A DNA stretch of 64,000 nucleotides from Dipylidium caninum (Eukaryota > Platyhelminthes > Cestoda > Cyclophyllidea > Dipylidiidae), in the NCBI GenBank assembly GCA_017562135.1, contig QEYB01001522.1, positions 372,001 through 436,000 of the forward strand. The letters are read 5' to 3'. This document shows, one piece after another, positions 36,694 to 48,812 of the stretch. The notes beneath the pieces are model-generated. The model did no database searches and was not told where the DNA came from. It saw only the letters and a program-made list of their open reading frames with translations. Each line of letters starts with the position of its first letter. The first letter of the stretch is position 1. Both the position numbers and the translations under genes were made by a program.

Positions 36694-39539
36694 ATGGGAA
36701 GGAAAAAAATTGATATCAAAAAGATCAGCGACGAAAAAACTCTTCTTGTTACCTTTACGCGAAGCGGAAAGTAGGTCTTTTCAACAAGGCTTTTGAACTG
36801 AGTGAATTATGTGAATGCGAAGTTGCCATTCTCATCTTCACCAATAAGAATCGCATGCACATGTTTGCAAGCCACGATCTTGGTAGTGTTGTTAAGCGGT
36901 ACAATGATCGACCTGATCGTGGAGAACTTATGACCAGCAAGGATATTATTGAGGTATTCAGATTTTACTTCCTCTTATTTCTTAGCACGATTGGCCCAAG
37001 GGGCTTTCAATCTCAACTACCATTTTGCACAGTTTCACGTTTTTAATTCGCATGGTAGTTACCTAGGGTTTGAATTATTCTAATTTGTCAATCTGGATTA
37101 ACACATTTTCTATGCCATTTTTAAACGTTCTTTTAACTCATCCTGTTTATTTCCCCCAAACTTTATACCAGCTCTCGGTCCAAATACTTATTTTTCTATT
37201 AGCGTCGCAAGAAGAAGAAGCAGTCAAAATCCTCGCAAGTTGACGACAGATCATTGAATCCTCGATATCCTTCTAACTGCGATTGTGCAAATAGTGAATA
37301 TGACGGAACCGTGGATGATGAATCAATGGTTCCCACCACCGGCACCACCGTCCCGGCCACCACCACTGCTATCAGCGCTTCTACCAACTATAATGGCCAG
37401 TTAACTCAACTTGGGCTTCCACAACACAGCGTAGGACCTCACTTGAAGTCGTTCTATCCGACAGATGGCGTTGAAGAGCAAGCAGATGTGTTTCAGGTGA
37501 GTGCTCATTTAGGGACCCTTTATGACCACCGTTTTATTTCCCCTCTGATTACTTTAATCCGACCACTCGGAAATATATGTGGGTGTTACTAATCTCTTCT
37601 GAATACTTCAGGGACTTGCTCACTTCTACGGAGACTAGCTCTTATTTTAATAAACAACTAGTTCATAGAATTTTGTGGTATAAAACTCTTATAATAACTT
37701 TTTTTATCATTTGGAGTCCGTTTACCATGCCCTTTTCGTAACATTTTTATACTATTTGGATAAAAGTTGGCTTAACAACGTGATACGAGCATCCGCCTGT
37801 TATTCCTTTTTAATTTTTGTGTTGATAATGGTCATTGTGACTATTCGTTGCCTGTCACTTGTACTTTATTTTTTTAATCAGATGTATTAACTCATTTCCA
37901 CCAAATATTTATTGGCAAAGATTGTCATATGCTTTGCTGAACTTTATTTATTCTCAATTATATAGTTAATTTTGAATGGTGCCCTAATTTGAATCTATTG
38001 ATATTGAGTACTGAATACCGCTTAACTTTCCGTTCTCCATAAATATACTGAGGCCGAATACTGAATTCAGATATTTACATTTGATGCCTAAGTGCAACGC
38101 CAATGGAACGTTGCGGTCTGTCGCACGTTTATCTTCGAAATAAATATAGTGATACTAAGTTAAGTCAGAATAGACACGCTCCTGTTTCGTGATACTATTT
38201 CACGTACCTGTGGCAAAATCCTGCCGCTTTTGACGTATTTCGCTTTGAGAAATTCCTACAAGTTATGGACTGTCGCTTTGATGTCCTTATAATTAGCAAT
38301 TCCTATTCTATGTGATTGTGTTATCGCAATTTAAAGTCGTCGACTTTGTAAGGCCTGTTTTTCACATAAACTACATATTATTTAAAACTGAAACGAATTC
38401 GTCCTTCTTTTAGCATCACGCTGGTGACTACGATCAGCGTTACGGTAAGTAATGTCCTAATTTTACTTGTCTCACTGAAACTGGTGCCTAACCAGAATAT
38501 TGCAAGTTGTGCCACAGTCAGGTCGTTTTCTTGTGGATTTGAGTGCCCTAACGGTTATTTTCTCCTTCAAGTTTTACCTATTTTTATTAACCATGTTTTA
38601 TAAATTCCACCGATTATGGACGTGTAGAAATATTTTTTCACGTTTGAAGACATTTGGGTCTTAACGGAGGCATATCCATAATCTCAAGAACGAAAATGTG
38701 CACTTTTCATCCCTGAGTTTAGAGATGTAGGCATATACTCCGTTTTGTATTTTCCATTATTGAAAAGTAAGATTTCTCTCCTTTATGCATTACTCATTGT
38801 TTCCCGTAATTTTAGTTTTTTTTTGCCTTTTTGATTAAATCATATTTCATTTCAGTATGAATCAAGTGCAATAGTTCCCCGGTTGACCACTTGTTATTTT
38901 CGCTCTCTTCTTAGTATGGTAGTGTGTAAAATGCTTTTTAATAACCTCGTGGTTCAAATGCTTTCCTCAAACTTTTGCCCTTTAAGTTACTAATTGTTAG
39001 CGATAATAAAATCATGTCGATCATTAATGTTTGAAATCAAATAAGTTGAACACCTATTTTTGAGCAGCCCATCTAGACGAGTACTACTTCTCTGAGTACA
39101 TACTATATGGAGGCTATTTCTTTTTGCATAATTTCTTTTAAATTTGATGGGGGTAAGTTTCCATTTGTTATTTATGTGATATCTCTTTTTTGACAGTTAA
39201 AGTATGTGGAAAACATCCCGCTAAGCATTGAGTTTGATGTCTTTTAGTATTGAAGGAGAATTCGCTCAACTATTCGGTGTTTTATATGGATCAATCAACT
39301 TATTTTAAGCATGGAGACTCCCGGTCATACTTGGTTTTTTCTCCACGATATCAAATAATCCTTTTTTTAAATAGCACCTGAGTGTACTGTGGAGGCGGCT
39401 GAGCCTGATTCGACATTTGGAAATGGGGACTGACAATCTCATTGCAGAAGAAGGCACAAAACCCCTGTTAATTGCAGATCTCACTATCCCTTCGATTTCA
39501 TCGGCCTCGAACACCTTATCCAAAAAACTCCCAAAGAAG
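36694..39539 (+). CDS. MEF2: MEF2-type MADS-box transcription factor, with a 2-nt frame break in the MADS box
   Basis: MEF2 factors bind CTA(A/T)4TAG sites and drive muscle and neural genes. Exon 1 (36694-36953) begins MGRKKIDIKKISDEKTLLVT and continues with ELSELCECEVAILIF and NRMHMFASHDL, then a MEF2 domain ending TSKDIIE. In animal MEF2 this exon's protein is 86 residues (258 bp); here it is 260 bp. Near 36765-36772 the frame is lost (TFTRSGK then TAG) and resumes two bases on (VGLFNKAFELS). Exon 2 (37203-37496, phase 0) is basic (RRKKKKQSKSSQ), then Ser/Thr-rich. A 31-nt exon (38414-38444) with strong splice sites and an exon at 39448-39539 (EGTKPLLIADLTIPSISSAS) chain in phase (0, 1/2). 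Later exons are unresolved; 40814-41205 may be the 3' end. Confidence 0.82.
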
Positions 39540-39631
39540 GTTTGTTTTTCCAAAGACGAGTCACACGTTCCACACTTATTCCTTTCACCAATTTTTGGGT
39601 GGGCATGTAGTTTAAACGGTGGCGAATCTAG

Positions 39632-40266
39632 GTGTCAAACAAGTGTACAACTACGTATCTCGGGGCGTACTCGTATGGAGTCAGATGAATGAATGTGAAC
39701 TGAAAACGCAGGAGTGTATAGTGGTTGCCTAACAGCTGCACCCTCAAGAAAATGTAGCCACCAGCGCTACACGAATGTGACAAGTCATTTGTTACTCACT
39801 GTTTCAAGTGTAACAGAACCGTGGAGATCCATGCGGACCTGGAGGTTAACCCCCATCAGCATTACTTTTGTGCACTGCATTTCGTTTGCATTTCCATCTA
39901 CGTTGTCAAGGTCCTCTCATCCCTGTTCCTATCCGTCTCTTTTGGATTTGAAAGTGGTATTTTACGGAAGACAAAGTAACCATTTCTGCCCAATTTTCGT
40001 CTCTCGTGGCCGATAATGGCCTAATCCGTAAAAAATGTGAAGGTGATCTTGAAAACTCGACTTTGACAATTGCAAATATTAGTCGCAATTGCACACGGTT
40101 ATATGGGTCTGCGGAAATTGAATGGATTCATGAGCTTCTTTTTGATGCAAATAACATGCAATTAGGTAACTATTTGATGATCATATTTACGTGTTTTGCA
40201 GCCTCAATAATATGCCTTGTTTTTTTGTGCATAAGGAAAAATCTTCGGTCTCATCTGGCGAAATAA
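39632..40266 (+). CDS. Cysteine-rich single-pass membrane protein, unknown family
   Basis: Three exons read in phase: about 39632-39720 (or 39723), 39758-39910 and 39955-40266, with introns of 34-37 and 44 nt. The ectodomain is Cys-rich (NECELKTQECI, then ECDKSFVTHCFKCNRTVEIH). After WYFTEDKVTISAQFSSLVAD comes a glycosylatable stretch with three N-x-S/T sites (ENSTLTIANISRNCTRL). A single transmembrane helix follows (MIIFTCFAASIICLVFLCI) with a short basic tail ending RKNLRSHLAK, which fits a type I protein. The start is unclear: an internal ATG exists at 39685, but an upstream exon with a signal peptide is expected. I do not recognise the family. It lies on the same strand between segments assigned to the MEF2 gene, so gene borders here are uncertain. 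Confidence 0.55.
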
Positions 40267-40813
40267 TTATTTGTATAATGTGTTTATTTTTACGCTTAAA
40301 TCCCGTCTCGCATACGCCGTTATTAGGGACCAACTTTAATGTTTGGGTTATTAACGATGTTTTTGAGTTAGGTGTACAAATTTAGCGCAAAAGTTTTACT
40401 ATTTTAGCGTCTGAATCTTGGAAACTTTGCGCACCAATCGGCCTCCTGCCTTCGGAGATGGATGCAAATCCTTCGACCCAACTATTTCGTCCCCCCTTCC
40501 CACTAGCAAACGACGTGAGCAATCACTTGTTCCTTCTCATTTCCGCTCAGACCTGACTGTGGGGACACTTCGTTTTTGCTTCTCCTCGTGCATTCAAATT
40601 TTTTTAACATAAAATCTCATTAGTGTTGATATTTTTAAGTGCGTATGAACAGAAACTCTTACGAACCACTTATCTCTGGTCTTCACTTGGTCAGCCATAC
40701 TGTAAGGCAGTTGTCAGTATTATTACTGATTATTGCCAATACTTATTTGCACAATTTTCACAATCTTCCGTTTTCCGAATTATGATGACCTTTGTTTTAA
40801 ATTCATTTAACAG

Positions 40814-41205
40814 GAATGCCAATTATTTTTCGAGGAAACAACGCCACAGAATCGGAACTTTACACACCAGAACCACATCAAAAAACGACGCAGGTTATTA
40901 TTTGGATAACCCCGACTTATATCAGAGCTGGAATCATGTGAGTGCCGTCCCCACCTCCTTATCTTCTACCGCAGAAGGAAGCTTGACCAAATCGACCAAT
41001 GTATTCAACGGTATGTTTTAGCTAGTATATCTCGTGCCTGGTTTAGTAACGGAAATATTCTGGGTTAGTTCGAGTGAATAGTGATTAATGTAACTTAGTT
41101 TTTTATTTTATTCTCGCAGGAACTTTTACTCAGTTAGATGAATCAAATCAAAGGCATCTAATAACTCCCGATCCCGAACAGTTGACGACACCCCCCTTTA
41201 CGTAG
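40814..41205 (+). CDS. Two terminal exons of a plus-strand gene (possibly MEF2)
   Basis: Exon 40814-41010 (NANYFSRKQRHRIGTLHTRT, later AVPTSLSSTAEGSLTKSTN) has a good acceptor (taacag) and donor (gtatgt). It joins in phase 1/2 to 41120-41205 (TFTQLDESNQRHLITPDPEQ), which ends in TAG. The Ser/Thr/Pro-rich content suits the end of a transcription activator such as the MEF2 gene upstream. The connecting exon around 40408-40514 cannot be placed in a frame that fits both neighbours. Confidence 0.4.
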
Positions 41206-44200
41206 TTCGGGTGAGTTCCTCGTGTTATTTTCATTTCCATTCATCTCTAACTCTTGCGGATTTATTCATTTTTTTTTATCTGTCCACTCCACTTTGATAC
41301 GTCTCGCTTTATCGGCCATGAGATAAAACTCGTTTGACTAATTATACCTTGCCAACCATCAGGCTATTCCGAGAGCGCGACCATCTTTAATGAGGCTCTT
41401 TCGAGTCACTATCGCATTAATTACATAATAGTAATGTTTTTTGTTTTAATTGTTCCCTTTTTCTAATTCCTTATGGAAAGGTTCAACTTCGGAAGGCCCT
41501 CAGAGTGTACATCTCAACACACCCCTACTCACGAGCCTGTTGCTGCTATTTTCATCGCCTGTCCAAATCAATTGTGGCGCCTTTATTTTTCTTGTTATGA
41601 GGCATACGCAATGCTTTTTTATATAATGTATCTTCTTAGATGTCAATGTAGATGACAGAAGGCATCCTTCATGAGATTTTACCAGCGCCTCCTCGTCTTT
41701 ATTCCCCTGATCGGGTACCATCCCAGCTACACTCTTTTACGCCTATTACCTTAAACTCGCATATTGTGTTGGTTTCATAATTACGATTCCCTGACCTTTC
41801 GGACGCATCTTTTCTGAGTTACTTGTGATTGCACGTAGTGGGTGTATGAATCTGATATCCTGTTTACATTTAGCATGTCCCGGTACGCTCATACCGAAAA
41901 CAAAAAATGTCCGTTTCAACAGTCGTTTACTTCAAATAAGTGGTTTTTGTAGAGGTGATCCCATATGCTGTTCAATTGAAGAATGGCTACTTGTAATCAG
42001 GTATTGTCAGATGGTGCGTTTTCGACCCCGTCGGACATGACCACGAATGAGTCGTGGCCCTTTGATGTTTGGTTTTTGTGGTTTCGTCCTTTCTGCCAAC
42101 CGAGGCCTCGGTAAGAGCTCTGGCCATGGCTGCCGAGGTCGATGGGACGAGTGGAGATGGGCGCGTCCTGTGCACGGTAATGGAGTGTTACCAAAATAGC
42201 GCAGTCACCACGAAAAACCTTGCTGGAAGTGGAGATCGCGAACCACACGTGAGGCATCGCTTGCCAAATGCCTTTTTGCCTGTGTTCGTTTTAGAATTTC
42301 CAGTCATCTTTCAGTATGCTCTCGGATAGTTCGTTTTGTGCGATGGGAGCTGACATGCCTTGAGTGAGGTATTTTAATTGCGAAACGCTGAGGAGTCTAA
42401 CCAATGCACAGCAGAGGTCTCTTACCACCCCTCATTAATAATAAAGCTATTTGTTGCGATGTGGGCTACGAAATTCTATCATCTCCGTGCATCTGCGTGC
42501 CTTGCGCTTCGAGTCTGTGGTGTTAACGTCTGCCTAACGCATGAACAGTGGTTGAAGAGGTGGCATTTCCCAGAGGCATGAAATTTTCGGGAGGGTCAAC
42601 TCCTATTCTGAGGGGAAAGTGCCCGGAAGTTTCGGAGTGCTCTTTATTTCTGGTACGCTACGGTATTTCGGATAAATGGACAGAGATAAGTCCATTTTTG
42701 AGCGGGTGACTTTATCTTCAGACTAGTTTTCAGTCGAGATTCTAAAAATCACTGAACTGCGGAATCAGGTTGCCAGTTTGCGTCTCTTGCATCGTGTAAC
42801 TGGGAGAGGCGTCAAGATACTAAATTGTTTTTGTTTGTGTATATGAAGACGGATGAATAGTGGCACGAGTTGCCAAATCGTCTTAAAGCTCCATGCGTTC
42901 GTGTATATGCGCATACTTGTGTATCCAAATGCGAGTCCTTGTGCGGTGTGCGCAGGCGTTAAAACTCAATGAGTTGTCTTTGAGGGCGGCACTGCGTCAC
43001 TGGCACTCGTCTTTTTTATGACCTACCGAGGCTCGGTAGAAAAGAAGGCAGACACAAGGAGGACGTCTCCAACGCGCTCCGGCGGCGTAGTTGGGCAGCT
43101 ACTCGTTATAGACAATTGCCACACCCGGTTGTGCGGGTGGCGAGACTCCTTGATCAAAACAGACCGTTCCGCGACAAATCAGACCCATCAGTGAAGAATA
43201 AACACTTGTGGTTCACTAAAGATGACATTTTAAAACAAGGAGTGCAGACGAGAGGATCATTTCATCAAAAGGAATTGCATTTGAAGATAAGTCAACTCTT
43301 TGGAACCTCCAAAAGGCGCAATGAAAGGATTTGAAAGTTAGGTGAATAATAAATGAACTTGGGAAAAGAACGAGGCTGGCTAGTTAAAGCGTTTTTGAAC
43401 TGAAAAATGACTGTTCAAGCTTTTTAGTGGAATATTTTCTCAGTAACAACAATGAAGAATGGGTAGTTTTAGAACACGGTAATCCGATCGTTAATGCATA
43501 TTAGATAAGTTTTTTAGCAGGTTAACGTTAGGAGAGATTTTATGCAGCTTTGGTTGGAGTTGCTACACCAAGTCCGTTGACCGCAAACGCTGAGGCGGTG
43601 AAGTTTAATTGTCTTATTCCAACGATTAGCTATTGAAATTCGTTTAAGTAAGACGAAATATTCGCCAAAGTGAATGGCATCGCGTTGGAATTGGAGACGA
43701 GGTCCCTCCACTGACTCCAGATGATCCCCAGATGCATTTAATTGTGGCACATCAGGCAAGGTAGTCACGAGGAGACTCTAACATAAAGAAATGGGTAAAT
43801 AAGTGTCCCTCCATGTCGTAGCAAGGAATAAGTTTCAGCAGCTGCGATCCGATGGTCTCATTCCTGAATGGTCGTAAAGAGATCACAGCATTGCAAAATA
43901 AAAATACACAACGCACCTTCGTCAGGAGGCCGTGGAATCCAAAAAAGGAAGTGGAACGTTATTTTTTTCGTATAACCTAACTACACACCTGGTAAAAAAC
44001 AAATGTCTAAGCATAATGAATACCTAAACATTAATAAATTGTGGTATATGAAAAGTAATTACACCACACTCATACTATGCGTAGGATCAACATACTCGCA
44101 TGCGGTAATCTGTGAAATTAGGTGCATATCAGAAAAGTTAACATGCGCTGTCGTATGTCGACTGTTACGAGTCAGGTGTCCAGGAGAGGAAATGCCAGCT

Positions 44201-46199
44201 GCACTGTGCGTATCGGCGAGCATCCTTCCCCGAAGGGGAAGAAGGAGGAGGAGGAAGGCGGAGGAGGGAACGCTCGCAGACGCATACTGGAACACATCGC
44301 ATCGCCTCAGGCACAAAGAGGTGAACCCAATGGCGGTCGGTGCCAGGAATCTCCGTTTTGCAGAATGCCAGTCTGGGCAACCACAGCTCGGCAAACGCGT
44401 CCATTCAAACGCACAGCAGAAGTATTATCGGTGCACTTCCCGACTGACAGTGCTTTCGCAGAAAGGCAGAAGGTGCCAGGCCGTAGTGTTCTCCCTCGCA
44501 ATTTATGAGGTAGGCTACAGCAGAACGAGGAAGCATTCTTCTCCACGGTGAAGGGTGCCAAAATGGGCGGTTTGCATTCGTCTGCAGAGTCGAGCCGAAA
44601 GAACTCGATCATTAGCTTACGAGTGTTTACTTCTGCAGTCTCATACTACTGTTAGGCATGTGCCTACTTTTGCCGGCAACCTTGCTTCCTAACGGACTGT
44701 GCATTTCCGTACAACTGCACTTCACACCAACGCCGGCTCCGCCACACTACCTAGTTGAAGTGTCGCAGCACCCCGGTCGCTCGAAAACATAACTGGCGGT
44801 AAGCTGACATATTTGGATTTGTCATAGTGCGTGCTGACATATGGAGGAGGGGACTCAACAGCAGCCGCCACGGAACGCAATGAGCCATGCGTCGACGGTG
44901 CATGCTCTAGGGCGTCCCGTCACCCGTCACCCGTCACCGCTCCCCTCTCCTTTAAACACAACCAGACCCATTCGCAAAGATGGTTACGGAATCAACCCCA
45001 TTCCCTCAGCTGGGGTACGCCAGATGCGTCGGCCTCTCGCTCCACCCTAGTAAATTAGTACATTAACTCCAAATGCCGCCGACAACCGGCAACAATTCCT
45101 AAAGCGCAACAATGACATTGCTCTGCATCGCTTGTCTCTGGGAGGAGTCGACGACTAAGTCACCAGAGAAAGTCGCAGGAGGGAGGATTGCGCGTCCTCG
45201 CACACAACGCCTCTCTACCGCATCTGCGTGCTGCATCCGTGAGACTTGGGGTTTGGAAGCAGGACGATATGAAGAAGTCTCTTCAACATGAGGCTGTTGG
45301 AACGAATAATACGAGGGCATCATGCCTCCGCCGTTCCCTTCCTAGTCCTGGGTGTGTACGGAGCCCATTCTAATTTGTCGACTGCATGGAAATCAGCCTT
45401 CACCGTCCGATGACCTGCAAATGAGTGGACTGACGCGCGAAAACCGGCGCGCCGTTAGCCTCGCCTCGAAACCGCATTGTCGATGCCCTACCGCGAGCAC
45501 CCCACGCTGCCCGTAGGTAGGAGACTGAGAGATTTCTGATTGATGAGCCGTGTCATTCCCTCGTTCCTTGTACTGGCCCGTAGGCTCTAATTGCCAGCGA
45601 CGAGGCTTCCTATTTATAAGTGGAGATGCCGTGGTGGACAAATCAACAATTGCCAGACCCCGCTTCAATCGGTCCTTTCTTACTGGCCTGCCTCTTTAAT
45701 CTTGACGCGGAGTAGGAAAAAGGTTGAAAAGTGCCCTACGGGCGAGGATTCCTCCGCCTCCCGCCTGCGTTCACCTCACAACACGCGTCCATGACTCATG
45801 AATGGAACATCACAGTGCACAGAGGAAGGAGAAGTAGAACGTGCAGACAACCTCCAGTCGCATCGCTTCTCCACAACGGCAGGAGGGTGCCTTTGCGCTT
45901 CTCAAGTACGGGTATCTCGTGTTCGGCGCGTTGATAGGGCGCAGTAGCTCTCGCACATGTCTCTTCTGCTCAAGGGAGTTTCATGCCAAACAGGTTTACA
46001 CTGAAGGTCACAAATACGGGCGGAACTTGCGCGTTTTTCAAAGGATCACAGAGAAGAGATTGTGAGAGTCTGGTTCTTCAGTAGTGTCAAATTGGGCAAA
46101 GTTCCAGAAGTGCGTTGAAATGGCAGTTCGGTCGACTGCGTCGTATGCGCGTCCCACAGCAAGCCACGTCTCCTGGAAGGACCCACCGTGCACTGCCCG
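41206..46199. other. Gene-poor, higher-GC region
   Basis: From about 41.8 kb the composition shifts to higher GC and the reading frames lose coding character. ORFs up to 182 codons (44003-44551, +) exist on both strands at once, as expected in GC-rich noncoding DNA, and carry no known motif. No tRNA, rRNA or transposase was recognised. A short hairpin built on accgaggctcggt lies at about 43022-43038. Confidence 0.4.
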
Positions 46200-47393
46200 G
46201 CCCCAGCAGCCATGCCGACACGATCCTGTCCGGATGCCAATGGGGCCCGACCGAACTCACCCTCCGCGCATCTCACCTCGCCTGAACGCGAAAACACGGA
46301 GGCATAAATGGAAGCCGCCGAGAACCTTCAGCAGTTCTCGACGTGGCGTTTTTTGTGCGTGGGAGGAGAACGATTCCAAAGCCCATAAACACGGCTGCCG
46401 TCTATCTGCACTAAGCATAAATACGGCAATATTTACCAACGCCCCCGACTACCCGACCACCCGCCCCCTCGCCACACACCGTACGCGTTGTCGCGATCAC
46501 TCGCACCCGCCGTTGTTGCCCTCCCGCTCCCTCGTTCTAGCCGCTGTCGAAACGCCATCAACACCGTAATCTTGAACAGAACTAACGCTTCCCCTTCCGC
46601 TCCACCATAGAAGTACTCGTCTCTCCGGTGTCTTCGTGCTCCGGGTATGCTGAATGCAAGTCACCCAGACCGTCGGAGCAGGTGAGGCGCGTTGTCAGTC
46701 TGCTGTCGCAGTATGCGACAACTGGCATTGTAGGCCAGAAACACCTTTAGTGAAGTGGGAACCACGAGCGTCCTCACCCAAGACGTTGACGCACGTGAGC
46801 CCCATTCCGACTAAATTGTCGACTGTAGTGGGATTGCTGCCTCACTCTGACATCGGTGCCAGCACCCACGTCATTTGCTACTGAGGTGAGTCGGCCTCAC
46901 ACGATGTGATGTCCGGATGACGGCACCCTCGAAGGCAACCAAAACTGCGACAATCATTTCACATTCCACAGGGCGTTCGTGTGGTCGGAGCAGTGGGGGC
47001 GCAACCCACTCGCAGATCTCACCCCTTCACGACCCTACCACTGATTACACACCTCACCTCACCTCATCTCATCTCATCTCATCTCATCTCCTCTCATCTC
47101 CTCTCATCTCTTCTCATCTCACCCCACCTCACCTCACCCCGCCCGCAGTCTGGCGTCCCCCGTCATTCTGTCGGGGGCATTCTCTCCTCAAAGCCCGGAC
47201 GTTGATGGAGCCATTGTGGAGTAAACGCAAGCAAATGATTGTGGCAACATATCCATCGCATGTTGGATGAAGCTGCTGTTCGGTAAACACAGCTGGTCTG
47301 GTTGGAGTGGCGATGATTCACAGGCGTACGCTGCCACGGCCTTAACGAGTGCCTATGATGCATGCGGTGATGAGGCGGATTTCGGCGCCACCC
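46200..47393 (+). repeat. Left arm of a large inverted repeat (about 1.19 kb)
   Basis: The sequence from gccccagcagcc at 46200 to ggcgccaccc at 47393 reappears as its reverse complement at 48813-50000. Arms differ only by small changes in the parts compared, for example a 2-base length difference in the catttatgcc/catatgcc segment and one base in tggcaacat/tggcacat. No transposase ORF or target-site duplication is visible at the ends. A fold-back or long-TIR element is the natural reading, with an assembly-made duplication as the alternative. Confidence 0.88.
47051..47140 (+). repeat. CTCAT/CTCAC pentanucleotide tract in the left arm
   Basis: Units of ctcat, ctcac and ctcct are repeated in a pure pyrimidine-plus-A strand over about 90 bp. 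The mirror copy in the right arm is at 49065-49155. Confidence 0.9.
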
Positions 47394-48812
47394 CGGCACC
47401 GGGCAAGACATGCGAGAGCAGAGACTGGTGGCTTTATAAGCCTCACCATAGTCTCCATTCGACCATATAGACATGCGGGGCTGTTGAAATTAAAGCATCA
47501 CTGTTAAATCCCGTAAATTTTTACCAGATTCTCTAATCCACTCGAGAGTCAGAGTTGACGATTATCCCACTAACTCATTCAGATTAGGCCAGTTGAGCGT
47601 GAATCTTCTGCATTCAGCAGCTACCACTCAGCTTGCTGAGCGTTCTCCGAAAAGGATCTCAGAAGTGAGGTCCTCCGGCACCCAACGCGACGCCGGTTAT
47701 TAAGCTACCAGTCTCTACTTCTGCAAGTCTTGCGCCGGCGCTTATATTTCAGAAGTCAGTGATTAGAAGCATTTATCCAGCTTTATGATATCACATTTTG
47801 TAGGGACAAGTTTGTACGTAAGACAGGTGTGAAGAGTAATAAACGAAGGACGTGGTGATAAGAGAACTAGTTCCGCCTCGCGGGATTTATCCGCCTTCGC
47901 GCTCTGAAATGTGGAAGGCAATGGTGAGTCCACTTGAGGTAACCGTTCAACGCAATTCGGATTGCCGGTCCGGCGCCAACTTTTTAAGATCGAAGTGTAG
48001 CAAGCCGACGTAACTGGTATCAGTTAAGGTGGAAACTCACGAAATGTAATGCATGGAGCCACCTCTTCCTCCCGCCGGTTTATTACCGGAGTCCACTGCG
48101 AATCGCACAACAACTGGGGATAATCCGATTCCAGTAGACCGGAGTGTAGTTTGAAACTTTGGGGCTTTCCAACCTTTCCATTTTGACGAGGTTAAGGCAA
48201 TTCAGTTGTCTGTAGACAGAAATTCAAACATTTCCATTTGAAAATGTTTTGCAAGACAGATGAATAATAAGACGGTCAAGGACATGGGTTGTGCACGTGT
48301 GTGAAGTTAATTTATGTGCTGGCCCATGCGAGGAATGTCATCCGAACAACTTACGTTGAATGGGGCACTGGACGCGAGCTGCTGCAGCCGCTGTCTCGCA
48401 TATATACGCGCGCGAGGGAGTCGGCCATTGGCCAAAAATTAGTGAACTATTTTGGGCTGCGTGGTGCAACTGCGCGAAAGCGCTGAAACTAAAGGCCACG
48501 GCGATGAGGCAACCGCTTTCTCCAACAAGTCCATCAAGGGGTGTTGGTAAGGAGTTTAGGGGGGGAGGTGCGGAGGTGCGGAGAGGCAATGAAAGGCGTC
48601 CCAAGGTCTGCCTCAGGGCCTCGTTCCCGACGCAGTCGATGAAAGTTTGAGCCACTGTCCATCGTTGCAGGGCATCGCTTTGTCCCGCCCGTGAGCGCGA
48701 TATTTGTGGCCGCCTAATCAAAACCGCCTGCAAAACGAGAATTGCATCGGGGACCTGCACCAACTGACCAAAGGAAGCTATTTGTGAATCGTTGAGTGCT
48801 GGCAAGGAGCAT
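47394..48812. other. Spacer between the inverted-repeat arms
   Basis: This 1.4 kb unique segment separates the arms. The longest ORF (48338-48805, minus, 155 codons) extends to the start of the right arm, is rich in Ala, Leu, Ser and Gln, and shows no transposase, reverse transcriptase or other motif I recognise. No other feature is supported. Confidence 0.5.

Noticed and set aside
39375..39447. Coding-looking extension upstream of the exon at 39448 (TVEAAEPDSTFGNGD) that would need a frameshift
   Set aside because: Using the acceptor attgcag at 39447 gives a phase match with the 31-nt exon, so no frame error is needed.
39902..39977. Apparent frameshift in the membrane-protein gene near the aaagtaac site
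   Set aside because: A short GT-AG intron of 44-53 nt ending at 39954 explains it with matching phases.
43514..43768. Minus-strand ORF of 84 codons with coding-like composition
   Set aside because: No start or splice sites that fit and no recognisable family.
44003..44551. 182-codon ORF
   Set aside because: Several frames on both strands are open here at once and none has a known motif; GC-rich chance ORFs are the simpler reading.
46084..46569. 161-codon ORF in the inverted-repeat arm
   Set aside because: Pro/Arg/Thr-rich translation without motifs; the frame depends on repeat DNA and is not kept intact in the other arm.
46917..47270. ORF with a long Ser-His-Leu repeat
   Set aside because: It is a translation of the pentanucleotide tract, not a protein-coding pattern.
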